64,000 nucleotides of DNA. Source: JARIHD01 sp963815935 (GTDB lineage Bacteria; Patescibacteriota; Saccharimonadia; Saccharimonadales; UBA4665). This document shows, piece by piece, positions 7,323 through 15,174 of the stretch. Made by a program: the position numbers and the translations under genes. Location: assembly GCA_963815935.1 (NCBI GenBank), contig CAWFIL010000008.1, positions 1 to 64,000 on the forward strand, given 5' to 3'. The notes under the pieces are model-generated. The model was not told the DNA's origin, made no database searches, and saw only the letters and a list, made by a program, of their open reading frames with translations. The number at the start of each line of letters is the position of its first letter. Position 1 is the stretch's first letter.

Positions 7323-8364
7323 CTGCAAGCTCTAGGCCAAGCTCAAAACAGGCACCGCCCTCCCTGTTATTTCGGGCGATAAGCGTCGCCCTGTTGGCGA
7401 CAGCAATCTCTTTCGCTAACGCCAAGCCTAAACCGTAGCCGGATATCTGGTTAGACCGTGCCTTGTCGCCACGATACAGCCGATCAAAAATACGTGGCAG
7501 GTCGTGCGGCGCTATACCCGGACCCTTATCTTTTACCAAAAGGGCATACACCGATCCGCGCTTTTGTCCTTCGACCACCACTTCATGGCCCCTAAGCCCA
7601 TACTTCAAGGCATTGTCGAGCAATATGTCCAGGAGTTGGATCAGACTATCGCGATGGCCCGTCACCCTTCCCTGCGTAACCCTAACTTCTACCCGCATCA
7701 TCTTGGCGTCGGCTGACACCCGAAAGGGCGTTACAGCGGCATCAACAACGTCTCTAATCGACAGTTGAGACCGGGTCAACGAGGCCTCCCCATACTGGTG
7801 GAGCGCCAGAAGATTACTCGATAGGCGCTCGAGGCGCTGGACCTCCTCAAGATTACTGACCAGCTGCTCGCGTGCATCGGCCTCAGTAAATTGTTTTTGT
7901 CGCAAGAAAACCTCGTTCTCGAGGCGCATATTGGCTAGGGGCGTCCGCAACTCATGGCTGGCGTCGGCCGTAAATCTAGCCTGCGCTTCATGGGCCTCTT
8001 GTATGGGGCTCAGGGTTCGACCCGCAAACCAATAGCTCAACAGACCGCCAAGCGCCAACGCACATAGGTTAATAACCAAAAGCCCGTCATTTAGGTGTTG
8101 GCGAACGACCTGTGCTTGGCTAGCCTGGATATCGGCGATCGTCTCTTTGGGGTTACGGCTGGGGGTACCGAAAAAGCGCACCACCCATTCGCGCACTTCA
8201 CTCCGCTGTATTGAGTTAGAGCGCAAAAATTCATGTTCAGCGTATACACGGACACTCAACGTTACTGCCAAGTTGAATAAAACGATGATCCCTAGGTAGA
8301 AAAGCGTCAATTTTAACCGCGCCGAGCGGAACATATTTAGACGGTCAGTCCACCTTGTAACCAT
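7318..8364 (-). CDS. sensor histidine kinase
   Basis: A 348-residue two-component sensor. Transmembrane helices lie near residues 20-42 and 94-114, bracketing a short extracytoplasmic loop of about 50 residues with no recognisable sensor domain. The phospho-acceptor is His137 in ASHELRTPLANMRLENE. The ATPase domain shows the N box DNALKYG, G1 DKGPGIAPHDLPRIFDRLYRGD and G2 GYGLGLALAKEI. It overlaps the response regulator by 20 bases, so the pair is translationally coupled; a second in-frame ATG at 8334 is possible. The signal sensed is unknown. Confidence 0.93.
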   Translation of the reverse strand: MVTRWTDRLNMFRSARLKLTLFYLGIIVLFNLAVTLSVRVYAEHEFLRSNSIQRSEVREWVVRFFGTPSRNPKETIADIQASQAQVVRQHLNDGLLVINLCALALGGLLSYWFAGRTLSPIQEAHEAQARFTADASHELRTPLANMRLENEVFLRQKQFTEADAREQLVSNLEEVQRLERLSSNLLALHQYGEASLTRSQLSIRDVVDAAVTPFRVSADAKMMRVEVRVTQGRVTGHRDSLIQLLDILLDNALKYGLRGHEVVVEGQKRGSVYALLVKDKGPGIAPHDLPRIFDRLYRGDKARSNQISGYGLGLALAKEIAVANRATLIARNNREGGACFELGLELAV

Positions 8365-9007
8365 AGCCTCGAACAGTATGGATTATAGGTTTGGCCGTAC
8401 CAATTTTTTTGCGCACATTGGCAACGAATGTCTCTACCGTATTGTGCTGAACACGTTCTTCGTCCGCCCACACGTGATCAAGTAATTGGTCCTTGCTAAC
8501 AACCTCGCCCTTGTGGCGCAGTAAATACTCAACTAGCTGGAACTCTTTCGCAGTCAAATGCACTGGCTTACCATGGCACTCGACCGTCTTGGCAACTACA
8601 TCAAGTAGCAAGCCATCTGTCTTGAGGATATTACCGCCATGTGCACGAGGACGGCGCAACAAAGCGCGTACACGAGCCAACAACTCGTCAAACGAGAACG
8701 GTTTAGGTAAGTAGTCGTCCGCCCCAGCGTCCAGGCCAACCACACGGTCACCAATACTAGTCCGCGCCGTGAGTATCAGGATTGGCGCTTGCTCACCCGC
8801 CTCACGCCACAGCTGCACCAGCCCCGGGCCATCACGCTTACCGGGGATCATCCAGTCTAGCAACATCAGGTCATAAGTATTGGCAGCAGCCAACGTCTCG
8901 GCTGTGTCGCTATCAAAGGCAACGTCAACAACATAGCCCTCAGAGCTCAAGCCTTTTTCTAGGCTCTTGGCAATTTTTACTTCATCCTCAACAATTAGAA
9001 TTCGCAT
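8345..9007 (-). CDS. OmpR/PhoB-family response regulator
   Basis: A 220-residue regulator with a receiver domain (acidic pair VEDE, phospho-acceptor Asp in LMLLDWMIPG, Thr in ILTART, Lys in LPKPF) and a C-terminal winged helix (HLTAKEFQLVEYLLRHKGEVVSK...VETFVANVRKKIG, ending VRGYGYKVD). Partner of the overlapping histidine kinase. Its start codon at 9007 is preceded by TATTAT with a 6-base gap and no Shine-Dalgarno, consistent with a leaderless operon start. Confidence 0.95.
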   Translation of the reverse strand: MRILIVEDEVKIAKSLEKGLSSEGYVVDVAFDSDTAETLAAANTYDLMLLDWMIPGKRDGPGLVQLWREAGEQAPILILTARTSIGDRVVGLDAGADDYLPKPFSFDELLARVRALLRRPRAHGGNILKTDGLLLDVVAKTVECHGKPVHLTAKEFQLVEYLLRHKGEVVSKDQLLDHVWADEERVQHNTVETFVANVRKKIGTAKPIIHTVRGYGYKVD

Positions 9008-9013
9008 AGCAAT

Positions 9014-9019
9014 ATAATA
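9014..9019 (-). promoter_or_regulatory. -10 box (TATTAT) for the two-component operon, leaderless
   Basis: Minus-strand TATTAT ends 6 bases before the response-regulator ATG. Confidence 0.45.
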
Positions 9020-9061
9020 TCACCCCTGTACTGCAAGCTTGCTGAAGAGAATTGCTCCAGA

Positions 9062-9526
9062 TTACTTAGAGTCAGTTTCGATTTGAGCATTTTTGGCATA
9101 TTCAGCATCACGTCCTTTGGGGGTCTGGTGGCTTCGGGCGTAATCGTCAGCCAGTCGCCAGGTCGTACCCGCCTCAGGGGTAGATACCTCAATAATGTCG
9201 CAGTCAGTCAGTCCTTTAAGCCGATGCTTTTGGCCGATCTGTGTTGTGTAGCCAACACCTGGCCGTAGCTCGGTCTCGACTAACTCTCCTGTTTCATCTT
9301 CCCATATGACCGCACCGCGTCCGTTCACGATAAACCAGCTCTCCTGTTTTTTGTCGTGCACCTGCAGACTCAGGCGAGCACCTTCGTCCACGTGGATAAG
9401 TTTGCCCATATATGGCGCGGTTTCGGGTACCCAATGCAGTTCATACCCCCATGGTTTTTCCACTTTTCTGACGTATGCCGCCGTACTAAATGTTGAGGGA
9501 TTAAAAGCTGGTACTTCGTCTTCCAT
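9062..9526 (-). CDS. cupin-domain protein, mannose-6-phosphate isomerase type II-like
   Basis: A 154-residue single cupin. The blocks VEKPWGYELHW, KLIHVDEGARLSLQVHDKKQESWFIVNGRGAVIWED and PGVGYTTQIGQKHRLKGLTDCDIIEVSTPE match the C-terminal cupin of type II mannose-6-phosphate isomerase/GDP-mannose pyrophosphorylase; the His and Glu ligands in LQVHDKKQE and the later His in QKHRL fit a metal site. The pyrophosphorylase half is absent. It lies next to two phosphosugar isomerases, which suggests hexose-phosphate or sugar-nucleotide metabolism. Strong AAAGGAAG ribosome binding site. Confidence 0.82.
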   Translation of the reverse strand: MEDEVPAFNPSTFSTAAYVRKVEKPWGYELHWVPETAPYMGKLIHVDEGARLSLQVHDKKQESWFIVNGRGAVIWEDETGELVETELRPGVGYTTQIGQKHRLKGLTDCDIIEVSTPEAGTTWRLADDYARSHQTPKGRDAEYAKNAQIETDSK

Positions 9527-9549
9527 ATACTTCCTTTCGCGACTAGAGT

Positions 9550-10839
9550 CTAGGCCTCTAATAACCGTTTGGTTTCGATTTTATACGACTCAACGTTTGG
9601 CTGATCAAAGCTATTAACATACAGTAGCCTCCCAAGATACATCATCTCTAGCATCTTAAACTGCAAGAAGGCACCGAGCGATTGTTCGTCAACAGCGTCA
9701 AGAACTACTTCCATATACGGGAGCCCGGCCTTCTGGTAGGCGAGCTGTACACCCTCAAGTATAGCAGCCATGACATCACTAGCCGACTTGCCATTAACCA
9801 TAGGCACCAACTCTGGTAGCAGCCGGTCGGTCGGCACAACAATACTTGCCGAGCGTTGGCTCGAAACAAATGTCGTTAGCTTGTCCTTTGGTCCACCCAG
9901 ATACAACTGGCCCACCGAGTGGAGGTCGGTTGAGCCAAGTGACACCGTTGGCGTAATACCTGCATGCACCGTCTGCCCATCGAGTGCCTTCTCTTTGCCG
10001 ATGCTCTCCCCCATAAGCTGGCGATACCATTTACCAAGCGACTCAAGTTCTGGGTGAAAGAAAAAGTTATCGTTTATGCTGTAGCCGTTACTGAGTTGTG
10101 CAGCAAGCACCGAGGCAGACCTGGCGGCTATATTATTCTCCCCCAAACACACGTCAAGCATGGCGGAAGCGCCTTGTCGCAGCTGCTTAATATCTACCCC
10201 AACACTAAGCAGCGGCAGTAGGCCGACGGCCGATAGCACAGAGTAGCGGCCGCCTACTGGCGCGGGAATCGCCAAGCAAGTGATACCGCTAGCCGTAGCT
10301 ACCTCCCAAAGCTTTGAGCCCTCGTCAGTGATGGCAACTACTCGAGCAATCGCCTGTTCACGATCGACCTTAAGCGCTTGCATAATAATCTCGAAGTTGA
10401 CGACAGTTTCAGTGGTGCCGCCAGACTTACTGATGAGCGTTACCAGGACTTCCTCGGGATCAGAGATTGTACTCAATAGTTCCCTGATCTGCACCAACCA
10501 TTCAGGATCGGCCGTCTCAGCAAAGAGCATTTTAGGAAAACGGTGCGGATCGAGTATGTCCCGCTGACCAAGGAGGGCGTCGTAGACTGCTTTAGTACCC
10601 AAGTTGGAGCCACCAATGCCAACCACAATGCTGTAGCGCAGTGTAGGCGTGACCTTCTGGGATGCTATGGTTTCTATACGGGCGAGCAACTCGTTGTCTT
10701 CGGACAATTTAATCGAGCTCTCCGGCGCATCGTATAGGTTGCCCTGTCGCACTTGCTTTATATGGGTTGTGTATTCCTCCAAGTTGCTCAGGGCGTCCTC
10801 GGATTCTATGCCTGCATAGTCCGTTTTCAGCTGTAACAT
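9550..10839 (-). CDS. pgi: glucose-6-phosphate isomerase
   Basis: A 429-residue two-SIS-domain enzyme interconverting glucose-6-phosphate and fructose-6-phosphate. Visible signatures: VVGIGGSNLGTKAVYDALL (sugar-phosphate loop), ISKSGGTTETVVNFEI (SKxGxTxET), GGRYSVLSAVGLLPL, and SLGSTDLHSVGQLYLGGPKD. The length is that of the shorter bacterial PGI group. A GAGAGGTG ribosome binding site precedes the ATG. It is followed 24 bases later by the cupin gene and preceded by the second phosphosugar isomerase. Confidence 0.95.
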   Translation of the reverse strand: MLQLKTDYAGIESEDALSNLEEYTTHIKQVRQGNLYDAPESSIKLSEDNELLARIETIASQKVTPTLRYSIVVGIGGSNLGTKAVYDALLGQRDILDPHRFPKMLFAETADPEWLVQIRELLSTISDPEEVLVTLISKSGGTTETVVNFEIIMQALKVDREQAIARVVAITDEGSKLWEVATASGITCLAIPAPVGGRYSVLSAVGLLPLLSVGVDIKQLRQGASAMLDVCLGENNIAARSASVLAAQLSNGYSINDNFFFHPELESLGKWYRQLMGESIGKEKALDGQTVHAGITPTVSLGSTDLHSVGQLYLGGPKDKLTTFVSSQRSASIVVPTDRLLPELVPMVNGKSASDVMAAILEGVQLAYQKAGLPYMEVVLDAVDEQSLGAFLQFKMLEMMYLGRLLYVNSFDQPNVESYKIETKRLLEA

Positions 10840-10882
10840 ATACGTTCACCTCTCTGTAGCAGTTAGTTGTGTCCCTAGCATA

Positions 10883-11920
10883 TCACTCACTAAGGGCTTG
10901 CTTTAGCTTATCGACCATCTCGAGCGGCATAGGATTTAGACCGTTAAGTATGGCAAGATACAAGCTTACGAAGTCGCCATAGACGATACTCCACATCATT
11001 TGCTTTACCACATTATCGCCCTCTACGTCTATGATGTGCGCCTCGGGACACAAGCCAGAGAGTAAACGAGCCCCGACCTCTAGCCGCCTCTGGATGCGTG
11101 GGTGCTCCAGGCCGCTATGCAATTCAATCACTACATAGGGCTTATCAGTTGGCTGTTTAGTCCACCCCATCATCTCGTTGTGGCTGAACTCTGGCAATTG
11201 GTTGATCCAAGCCAGCTGTTTGGCGTTTTCATTGAAGTTGAGTTTCCACTTATATGCGGCTGGATACATTTTGGGGCCACTATACATAACGATCGACTTA
11301 CCGATCAGTTCTTGCGCTAACTGTTTGGCGGGATTGTTAGCCGTAGGCACATCGGGCAGCCACGCAGCAATAGCTTCTCTAAGGAACGGCGTCACGCTAG
11401 AAAGCTCGGGCTCAAAGTCATGATGTTTCAGTAAACCTGTAGTAACAAACACTTCTAGTGCCGCCCGAAAGTTATAAAATGTCGCACAACGTGGTAGTGT
11501 CATTCTTGGCAGCAAAACAAGCGAGTAGCCCTTCTCCTGGGCGACTTGTTGCAGCTTACCACCACCAGTTATTACGGCAATTTGGGCGCCTTTAGCTTCG
11601 GCCTGCTCCAGGGCACTGAGTGTTTCTTCGGTATTGCCAGAGTAACTAGCGACGACGACAAGAGTCTTCGCATCGACGTAGCTTGGAAGATCGTAGTCAC
11701 GAACGATCTCTAGAGGCACATCAATCTTGGGCCATACAGTACTCAGCAATATCCCCAACGCAGATCCACCCATTGCCGCATATACGACATTGTGTACGCG
11801 ACCGAACTGTTTGCCACCGCTCAAGACAAGGGGATGTTCTAGTTGTTGCCACTGGCCAGCAGCCACACCAAGCGTGTCTTGGGCATCCCTCTCGTGGATA
11901 AGCTTTAAATCATCTAGCAT
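10883..11920 (-). CDS. bifunctional phosphoglucose/phosphomannose isomerase (SIS domain)
   Basis: A 345-residue SIS-domain protein of the archaeal/actinobacterial PGI/PMI type: YAAMGGSALGILLSTVW, VVASYSGNTEETLSALEQA (the SGNTEE signature that replaces SKxGxTxE) and C-terminal MMGWTK plus IVYGDFVSLYLAILNGLNPMPLEMVDKLKQAL. It would act on both glucose-6- and mannose-6-phosphate. The ATG at 11920 is preceded by AAGGAG at about ten bases; a GTG at 11929 is too close to that site. Probably in one operon with pgi and the cupin gene. Confidence 0.9.
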   Translation of the reverse strand: MLDDLKLIHERDAQDTLGVAAGQWQQLEHPLVLSGGKQFGRVHNVVYAAMGGSALGILLSTVWPKIDVPLEIVRDYDLPSYVDAKTLVVVASYSGNTEETLSALEQAEAKGAQIAVITGGGKLQQVAQEKGYSLVLLPRMTLPRCATFYNFRAALEVFVTTGLLKHHDFEPELSSVTPFLREAIAAWLPDVPTANNPAKQLAQELIGKSIVMYSGPKMYPAAYKWKLNFNENAKQLAWINQLPEFSHNEMMGWTKQPTDKPYVVIELHSGLEHPRIQRRLEVGARLLSGLCPEAHIIDVEGDNVVKQMMWSIVYGDFVSLYLAILNGLNPMPLEMVDKLKQALSE

Positions 11921-11995
11921 AGGGTCCACACTCCTTGTGCTATTATGTTAGTGACATATAGTATAGTCTAAATAGCAATAATGTGGGGGGAACTT

Positions 11996-12520
11996 ATGTT
12001 CGGGCACGATGACCAATCTCAGCACCTCGACGCCGACCAACAGGCAACCGATGGTGCACTAACAGCTGACGACCAAGCCATGGGCGCAGCCGCTATAACA
12101 ACTGACACTGACGCTGGCGACTACATGGACGGTTCCACCGGCGCCACTACCAGCGCAACACCAGTGGCGCCAAGTGCTCCCGTTGCTGCCGAAGAACCAG
12201 CAGCAGTGGTTGCACCATCCACTCCTGTCGTGGCCACGGCCACCACCCCTGTAGTCGCCCCGCAAACTGACGATCTACTAGATATCAAGCAACAGGCGCT
12301 GCAACAGCTCACACCGCTCGTTGGCCACCTAGAACAAACTCCAGAAGAAAAATTCCGCACAACCATGATGATGATTCAGGCGTCCGACAACTCGGCGCTT
12401 GTAAAGGCGGCCTACGAGGCAGCCATGCAGATCACTGATGAAAAAGTGCGAGCACAGGCCCTACTCGACATCGTCAACGAAATTAACTACTTTACCCACA
12501 ACGACGCTGCTGCTGTATAG
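11996..12520 (+). CDS. conserved hypothetical protein, disordered linker plus helical C-terminal domain
   Basis: A 174-residue soluble protein starting MFGHDDQSQHLDAD. Residues ~1-90 are low complexity, rich in Ala, Pro, Val and Thr and probably disordered. The C-terminal ~85 residues (from LLDIKQQALQQLTPLVGHL to the end, with EEKFRTTMMMIQAS and AQALLDIVNEINYF) look like a compact helical domain. A GGGGGGAACTT ribosome binding site fixes the ATG at 11996. It precedes the sortase gene by 21 bases and may be cotranscribed. I know no function. Confidence 0.72.
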   Translation: MFGHDDQSQHLDADQQATDGALTADDQAMGAAAITTDTDAGDYMDGSTGATTSATPVAPSAPVAAEEPAAVVAPSTPVVATATTPVVAPQTDDLLDIKQQALQQLTPLVGHLEQTPEEKFRTTMMMIQASDNSALVKAAYEAAMQITDEKVRAQALLDIVNEINYFTHNDAAAV

Positions 12521-12541
12521 CACAGCCGAGGTTTCGTTAGC

Positions 12542-13135
12542 ATGCCCAAGCACGTGAAGCTCGCACGTGTTAATACCTTGCTCCTTGCAGCCATCGTTCT
12601 CATAAATGGCTATATTATTTTGCTACCCTTGGTGCCAAAGGTAAGTTTTTGGGTACAGCAACGCAAGGGTCATCAGGTGCAGCAGATGACCGCACAGATA
12701 ACCCATAAGCTCAGCAGCAAGCCTGACGCGAGACCCCAAGAAAACCGGTTGGTCGTACCTAGTATGCTCTTTGACCAAGTCATCAACGAAGGGCCAACTA
12801 TGAAAACATTGCGCAAGGGTTTGTGGCGACGCCCTAAGAGTAGTACTCCCGACAAGGGCAGCAACACCGTGATCGTTGGCCATCGTCTTACCTATAGCAA
12901 CCCACGCGGAACGTTATACAACCTCGACAAAGTCCACACCGGAGACAGTATCGCGGTATGGTGGCAGCAAAAGCGCTACCTATACACCGTTACCAAAACA
13001 AAGGTAGTCGGCCCTGACGAGATATCCGTGGAAGACCCTACCAAGGATCCAATACTCACGATTTACACCTGCACCCCCCTGTGGCTGCCCAAAAACCGTC
13101 TTGTGGTCGTTGCTAAACTGGAGAGTATACAGTGA
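12542..13135 (+). CDS. sortase (class D/E-like transpeptidase)
   Basis: A 197-residue membrane-anchored sortase with one N-terminal helix (residues 10-32, TLLLAAIVLINGYIILLPL). The catalytic domain shows the triad in order: His in NTVIVGHRLTY, Cys in LTIYTCTPLW, and Arg in PKNRLVVVAKL. Sortases cleave a sorting motif such as LPxTG in surface proteins and join the product to the cell wall or another pilin. The stop codon overlaps the GTG of a 34-residue membrane peptide, and a divergent gene 100 bases on encodes a protein with an LTNTG motif, a possible substrate. Class assignment is inferred. Confidence 0.9.
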   Translation: MPKHVKLARVNTLLLAAIVLINGYIILLPLVPKVSFWVQQRKGHQVQQMTAQITHKLSSKPDARPQENRLVVPSMLFDQVINEGPTMKTLRKGLWRRPKSSTPDKGSNTVIVGHRLTYSNPRGTLYNLDKVHTGDSIAVWWQQKRYLYTVTKTKVVGPDEISVEDPTKDPILTIYTCTPLWLPKNRLVVVAKLESIQ

Positions 13136-13236
13136 GCGAAAAAACACGATTTGTTGTATTAGTTTGCCTACTTATAGCCAGCCTCGCACTGCTCTGGCTA
13201 GCCAATAATGCCGCAAATAACGTCTTATTCCAGTAG
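13132..13236 (+). CDS. 34-aa single-span membrane peptide coupled to sortase
   Basis: The GTG at 13132 overlaps the sortase TGA stop in the arrangement GTGA. The product begins MSEKTRFVVLVCLLIASLAL and ends NNAANNVLFQ, with one clear membrane helix (residues ~7-25). The tight overlap and good membrane profile argue that it is real. It may be a small accessory to the sortase, but no homologue is known to me. Confidence 0.55.
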   Translation: MSEKTRFVVLVCLLIASLALLWLANNAANNVLFQ

Positions 13237-13237
13237 G

Positions 13238-13546
13238 CTATTGTTGGTCAGACGCCTGGTCCGACCGTTCTTCTTCGTTAGTAATCACTTCGACTTGCTG
13301 TAGGGCCGGTTTCCTGCGCCATATGCGCACCACCAGGCTCACAAAGATGATCAGACAAGCCAGCGTAACGATAGCCGCCACGGCAATACCTGTGTTGGTT
13401 AGGCCCGATGAACTGCCACCCGAAGTAGTTGCTGCTGCCGTCGTGCAGGTTCCATCTTGCTGCTGCTGTGTCGTACACGAATATGTACTGTTTCCATAGG
13501 CGCCTTCGCCGTACGCTTGTCCAAAATAAAGAGATGTGTATTTCAT
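13238..13546 (-). CDS. small surface protein with YG-rich head, LTNTG sorting-like motif and membrane helix
   Basis: A 102-residue protein: an N-terminal head (MKYTSLYFGQAYGEGAYGNS) with no signal peptide, a Cys/Gln/Thr-rich stretch, a Ser/Gly linker, then LTNTG immediately followed by a hydrophobic helix (AVAAIVTLACLIIFVSLVV) and RIWRRK. That order, LxxTG then membrane span then basic stop, is the layout of a cell-wall sorting signal. The ~25-residue acidic tail after the basic stretch is longer than usual. Its 3' end is one base from the sortase-operon peptide on the opposite strand. Substrate status is inferred. Confidence 0.65.
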   Translation of the reverse strand: MKYTSLYFGQAYGEGAYGNSTYSCTTQQQQDGTCTTAAATTSGGSSSGLTNTGIAVAAIVTLACLIIFVSLVVRIWRRKPALQQVEVITNEEERSDQASDQQ

Positions 13547-13625
13547 GAAGGAGGAATCTTTACATTACTGATCACGCTTATGATATCATGATGAAGGTTA
13601 TTAGTGATAATAAAGTGAGGGTCAT

Positions 13626-13841
13626 ATGTTTAGCCAAATGGGATTTCTAAATCTTGGCGCACCAGAACTTTTGCTTATCTTTCTAATTGTGCTCTTGCTG
13701 TTTGGAGGCAAAAAATTGCCCGAACTTGCACGCAGCGCAGGTTCATCTGTTCGTGAACTTCGGAAAGGTTTGAGTGAAGGTGGCAATGAAAAAGACCAAA
13801 AGCAAACCAGCGAGAAGGCACGATCCGACTCAGCTTCGTAA
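13626..13841 (+). CDS. tatA: Sec-independent translocase component TatA/E
   Basis: A 71-residue TatA: an N-terminal membrane helix (residues ~11-27, ELLLIFLIVLLLFG), the GxKKLPELARSAGSSVRELRKG hinge and amphipathic helix, and a charged tail. TatA oligomers form the pore for folded Tat substrates. Preceded by GTGAGGG at about six bases from the ATG. It overlaps tatC by 56 bases. No tatB is seen, so a minimal TatAC system is likely. Confidence 0.93.
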   Translation: MFSQMGFLNLGAPELLLIFLIVLLLFGGKKLPELARSAGSSVRELRKGLSEGGNEKDQKQTSEKARSDSAS

Positions 13842-14832
13842 GCAATTTCAGGAGCCCGAAAAGCTCCCGTTTATTGAACATATCTATGAGTTGCGGAAAC
13901 GGCTATTTTATATAGCCGTTTCGATTGGTGTTTTCGGTGGGCTTGCAGTATCAATCCAGAAACAGTTGACCAGTGCCCTGCTAAAACCAGCGGCCGGACA
14001 ACAGTTTATCTACACCTCGCCAGGAGGTGGATTCGATTTTGCGTTCCGGTTGTGTATGTATACCGGTATCGCCATGAGCATACCTGTTATCGTATATCAG
14101 ATACTCCGTTACCTGGAACCACTAGTCAAAAAACAAACTATGCGCTTCATGGCATGGTTCAGTATTTGGTCGGGCGTCTTGGCCTGTGTAGGTATTTCGT
14201 TTGGATACTTCATTGGCCTACCTGCCGGACTTCATTTTCTATTACAGGGCTTTTCGACCACGCAAATTAAGGCACTAATTAGCATTCAGTCATATCTGGC
14301 GTTTGTCATGGTGTACCTTCTCGGCTCCGCCCTGCTATTCCAGATTCCCTTAGTCCTCTTATTTATCAACCGCATCCGTCGCCTAAAGCCCAAGAAGCTC
14401 CTAAAAATGCAACGATGGGTGATCCTTATTGCATTCATTCTCGGTGCAGTTATTAGCCCCTCACCTGACATACGCAATCAGACAATCTTGAGCGGCCCCA
14501 TCATTGTCATGTACGACGCAAGTATTATTGCCATCTGGTTTATCAACCGCCGCCATCACAAACCCAAAAAAGTTCTGGATCTGCTCGCCCGCGATGCAGA
14601 AGTAAGAGCCGAACGTTTAGCCAAGTTTAGCCAAGCACAGGCCTCACTACTTCAGACAAAAATTACGCTCGAGCCATCTGTGCCCGCCATTAACCGCCCT
14701 ATGTCAGCATCCGAGCAGACTACTATGTCAACCCGAGCCACTCCTGCCCCCAATAGGCCTCGCAAGTACGTCCAAGAATTTAGCCGACCTGCACGCCGTC
14801 CAATTATTCGCCAGATACAGCAAACCGAATGA
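13786..14832 (+). CDS. tatC: Sec-independent translocase protein TatC
   Basis: A 348-residue polytopic protein with the TatC N-terminal signature FIEHIYELRKRLFYIA and about six membrane helices to around residue 245; the FxxEP-like RYLEPLVKKQT block follows TM2. TatC recognises twin-arginine signal peptides. The remaining ~100 residues form a hydrophilic, Arg/Pro/Ser-rich cytoplasmic tail that most TatC proteins (~250 residues) lack. The ATG at 13786 has GAAGGTGG just upstream; an in-frame GTG at 13774 is less likely. Confidence 0.94.
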   Translation: MKKTKSKPARRHDPTQLRKQFQEPEKLPFIEHIYELRKRLFYIAVSIGVFGGLAVSIQKQLTSALLKPAAGQQFIYTSPGGGFDFAFRLCMYTGIAMSIPVIVYQILRYLEPLVKKQTMRFMAWFSIWSGVLACVGISFGYFIGLPAGLHFLLQGFSTTQIKALISIQSYLAFVMVYLLGSALLFQIPLVLLFINRIRRLKPKKLLKMQRWVILIAFILGAVISPSPDIRNQTILSGPIIVMYDASIIAIWFINRRHHKPKKVLDLLARDAEVRAERLAKFSQAQASLLQTKITLEPSVPAINRPMSASEQTTMSTRATPAPNRPRKYVQEFSRPARRPIIRQIQQTE

Positions 14833-14833
14833 G

Positions 14834-14863
14834 TTGACACCGCTCGACAATCTAGATTACAAT
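14834..14863 (+). promoter_or_regulatory. sigma-70-type promoter TTGACA-18-TACAAT
   Basis: TTGACA at 14834-14839 and TACAAT at 14858-14863 with an 18-base spacer, starting directly after the tatC stop. It would drive the small Tat-like signal protein at 14900. Confidence 0.7.
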
Positions 14864-14899
14864 ACGCTTAAGCATTAAAAAATAAAAAGAGAGAAAGTT

Positions 14900-15103
14900 A
14901 TGCAGAAAATTACTGATCTCATGCAAAAAGAAATGACGCGCAAAGAGTTCCTAGCAACACTTGGCTTTGGCGCAGCCACAGTCTTTGGCTTTGGCGCAAT
15001 CTTGCAGCTCTTAGGCAAAAAGAGCCCCTTGCAAAACCAGACCTCCCGCTATGGATACGGTGGTGGTGTTTACGGTGGCAACAAGCCACAACGAGCAAGC
15101 TAA
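14900..15103 (+). CDS. small protein with Tat-like RK signal and YG-rich tail
   Basis: A 67-residue protein. After 12 residues comes MTRKEFLATLGFG, which matches the Tat consensus (S/T)RRxFLK with the second Arg replaced by Lys, followed by a hydrophobic stretch AATVFGFGAILQLLG and a short tail RYGYGGGVYGGNK. It has its own promoter and a GAGAGAAAG ribosome binding site and lies directly after tatAC. It could be a Tat substrate or a membrane-anchored companion. RK variants are known to be tolerated by some Tat systems; use here is inferred. Confidence 0.65.
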   Translation: MQKITDLMQKEMTRKEFLATLGFGAATVFGFGAILQLLGKKSPLQNQTSRYGYGGGVYGGNKPQRAS

Positions 15104-15126
15104 AGAGGCGCACCCTAAAGGCAAGC

Positions 15127-15164
15127 GCCCCGTGTGCTACTATAAAAGTATAAGCATGCGGGGC
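15127..15164 (+). terminator. stem-loop between the small Tat-like gene and the tail-fibre-like gene
   Basis: GCCCCGTGTGCT and AGCATGCGGGGC form a 12-base stem (two G-U pairs in RNA) around an AT-rich loop. There is no U tract after it. It ends 10 bases before the ATG at 15175, so it could act as an attenuator or RNA-stabilising element instead of a terminator. Confidence 0.35.
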
Positions 15165-15174
15165 CTACGTATAT

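Noticed and set aside
11981..11995. Start at 11981 for the disordered-linker protein
   Set aside because: That start lies inside the GGGGGG ribosome binding site for the ATG at 11996.
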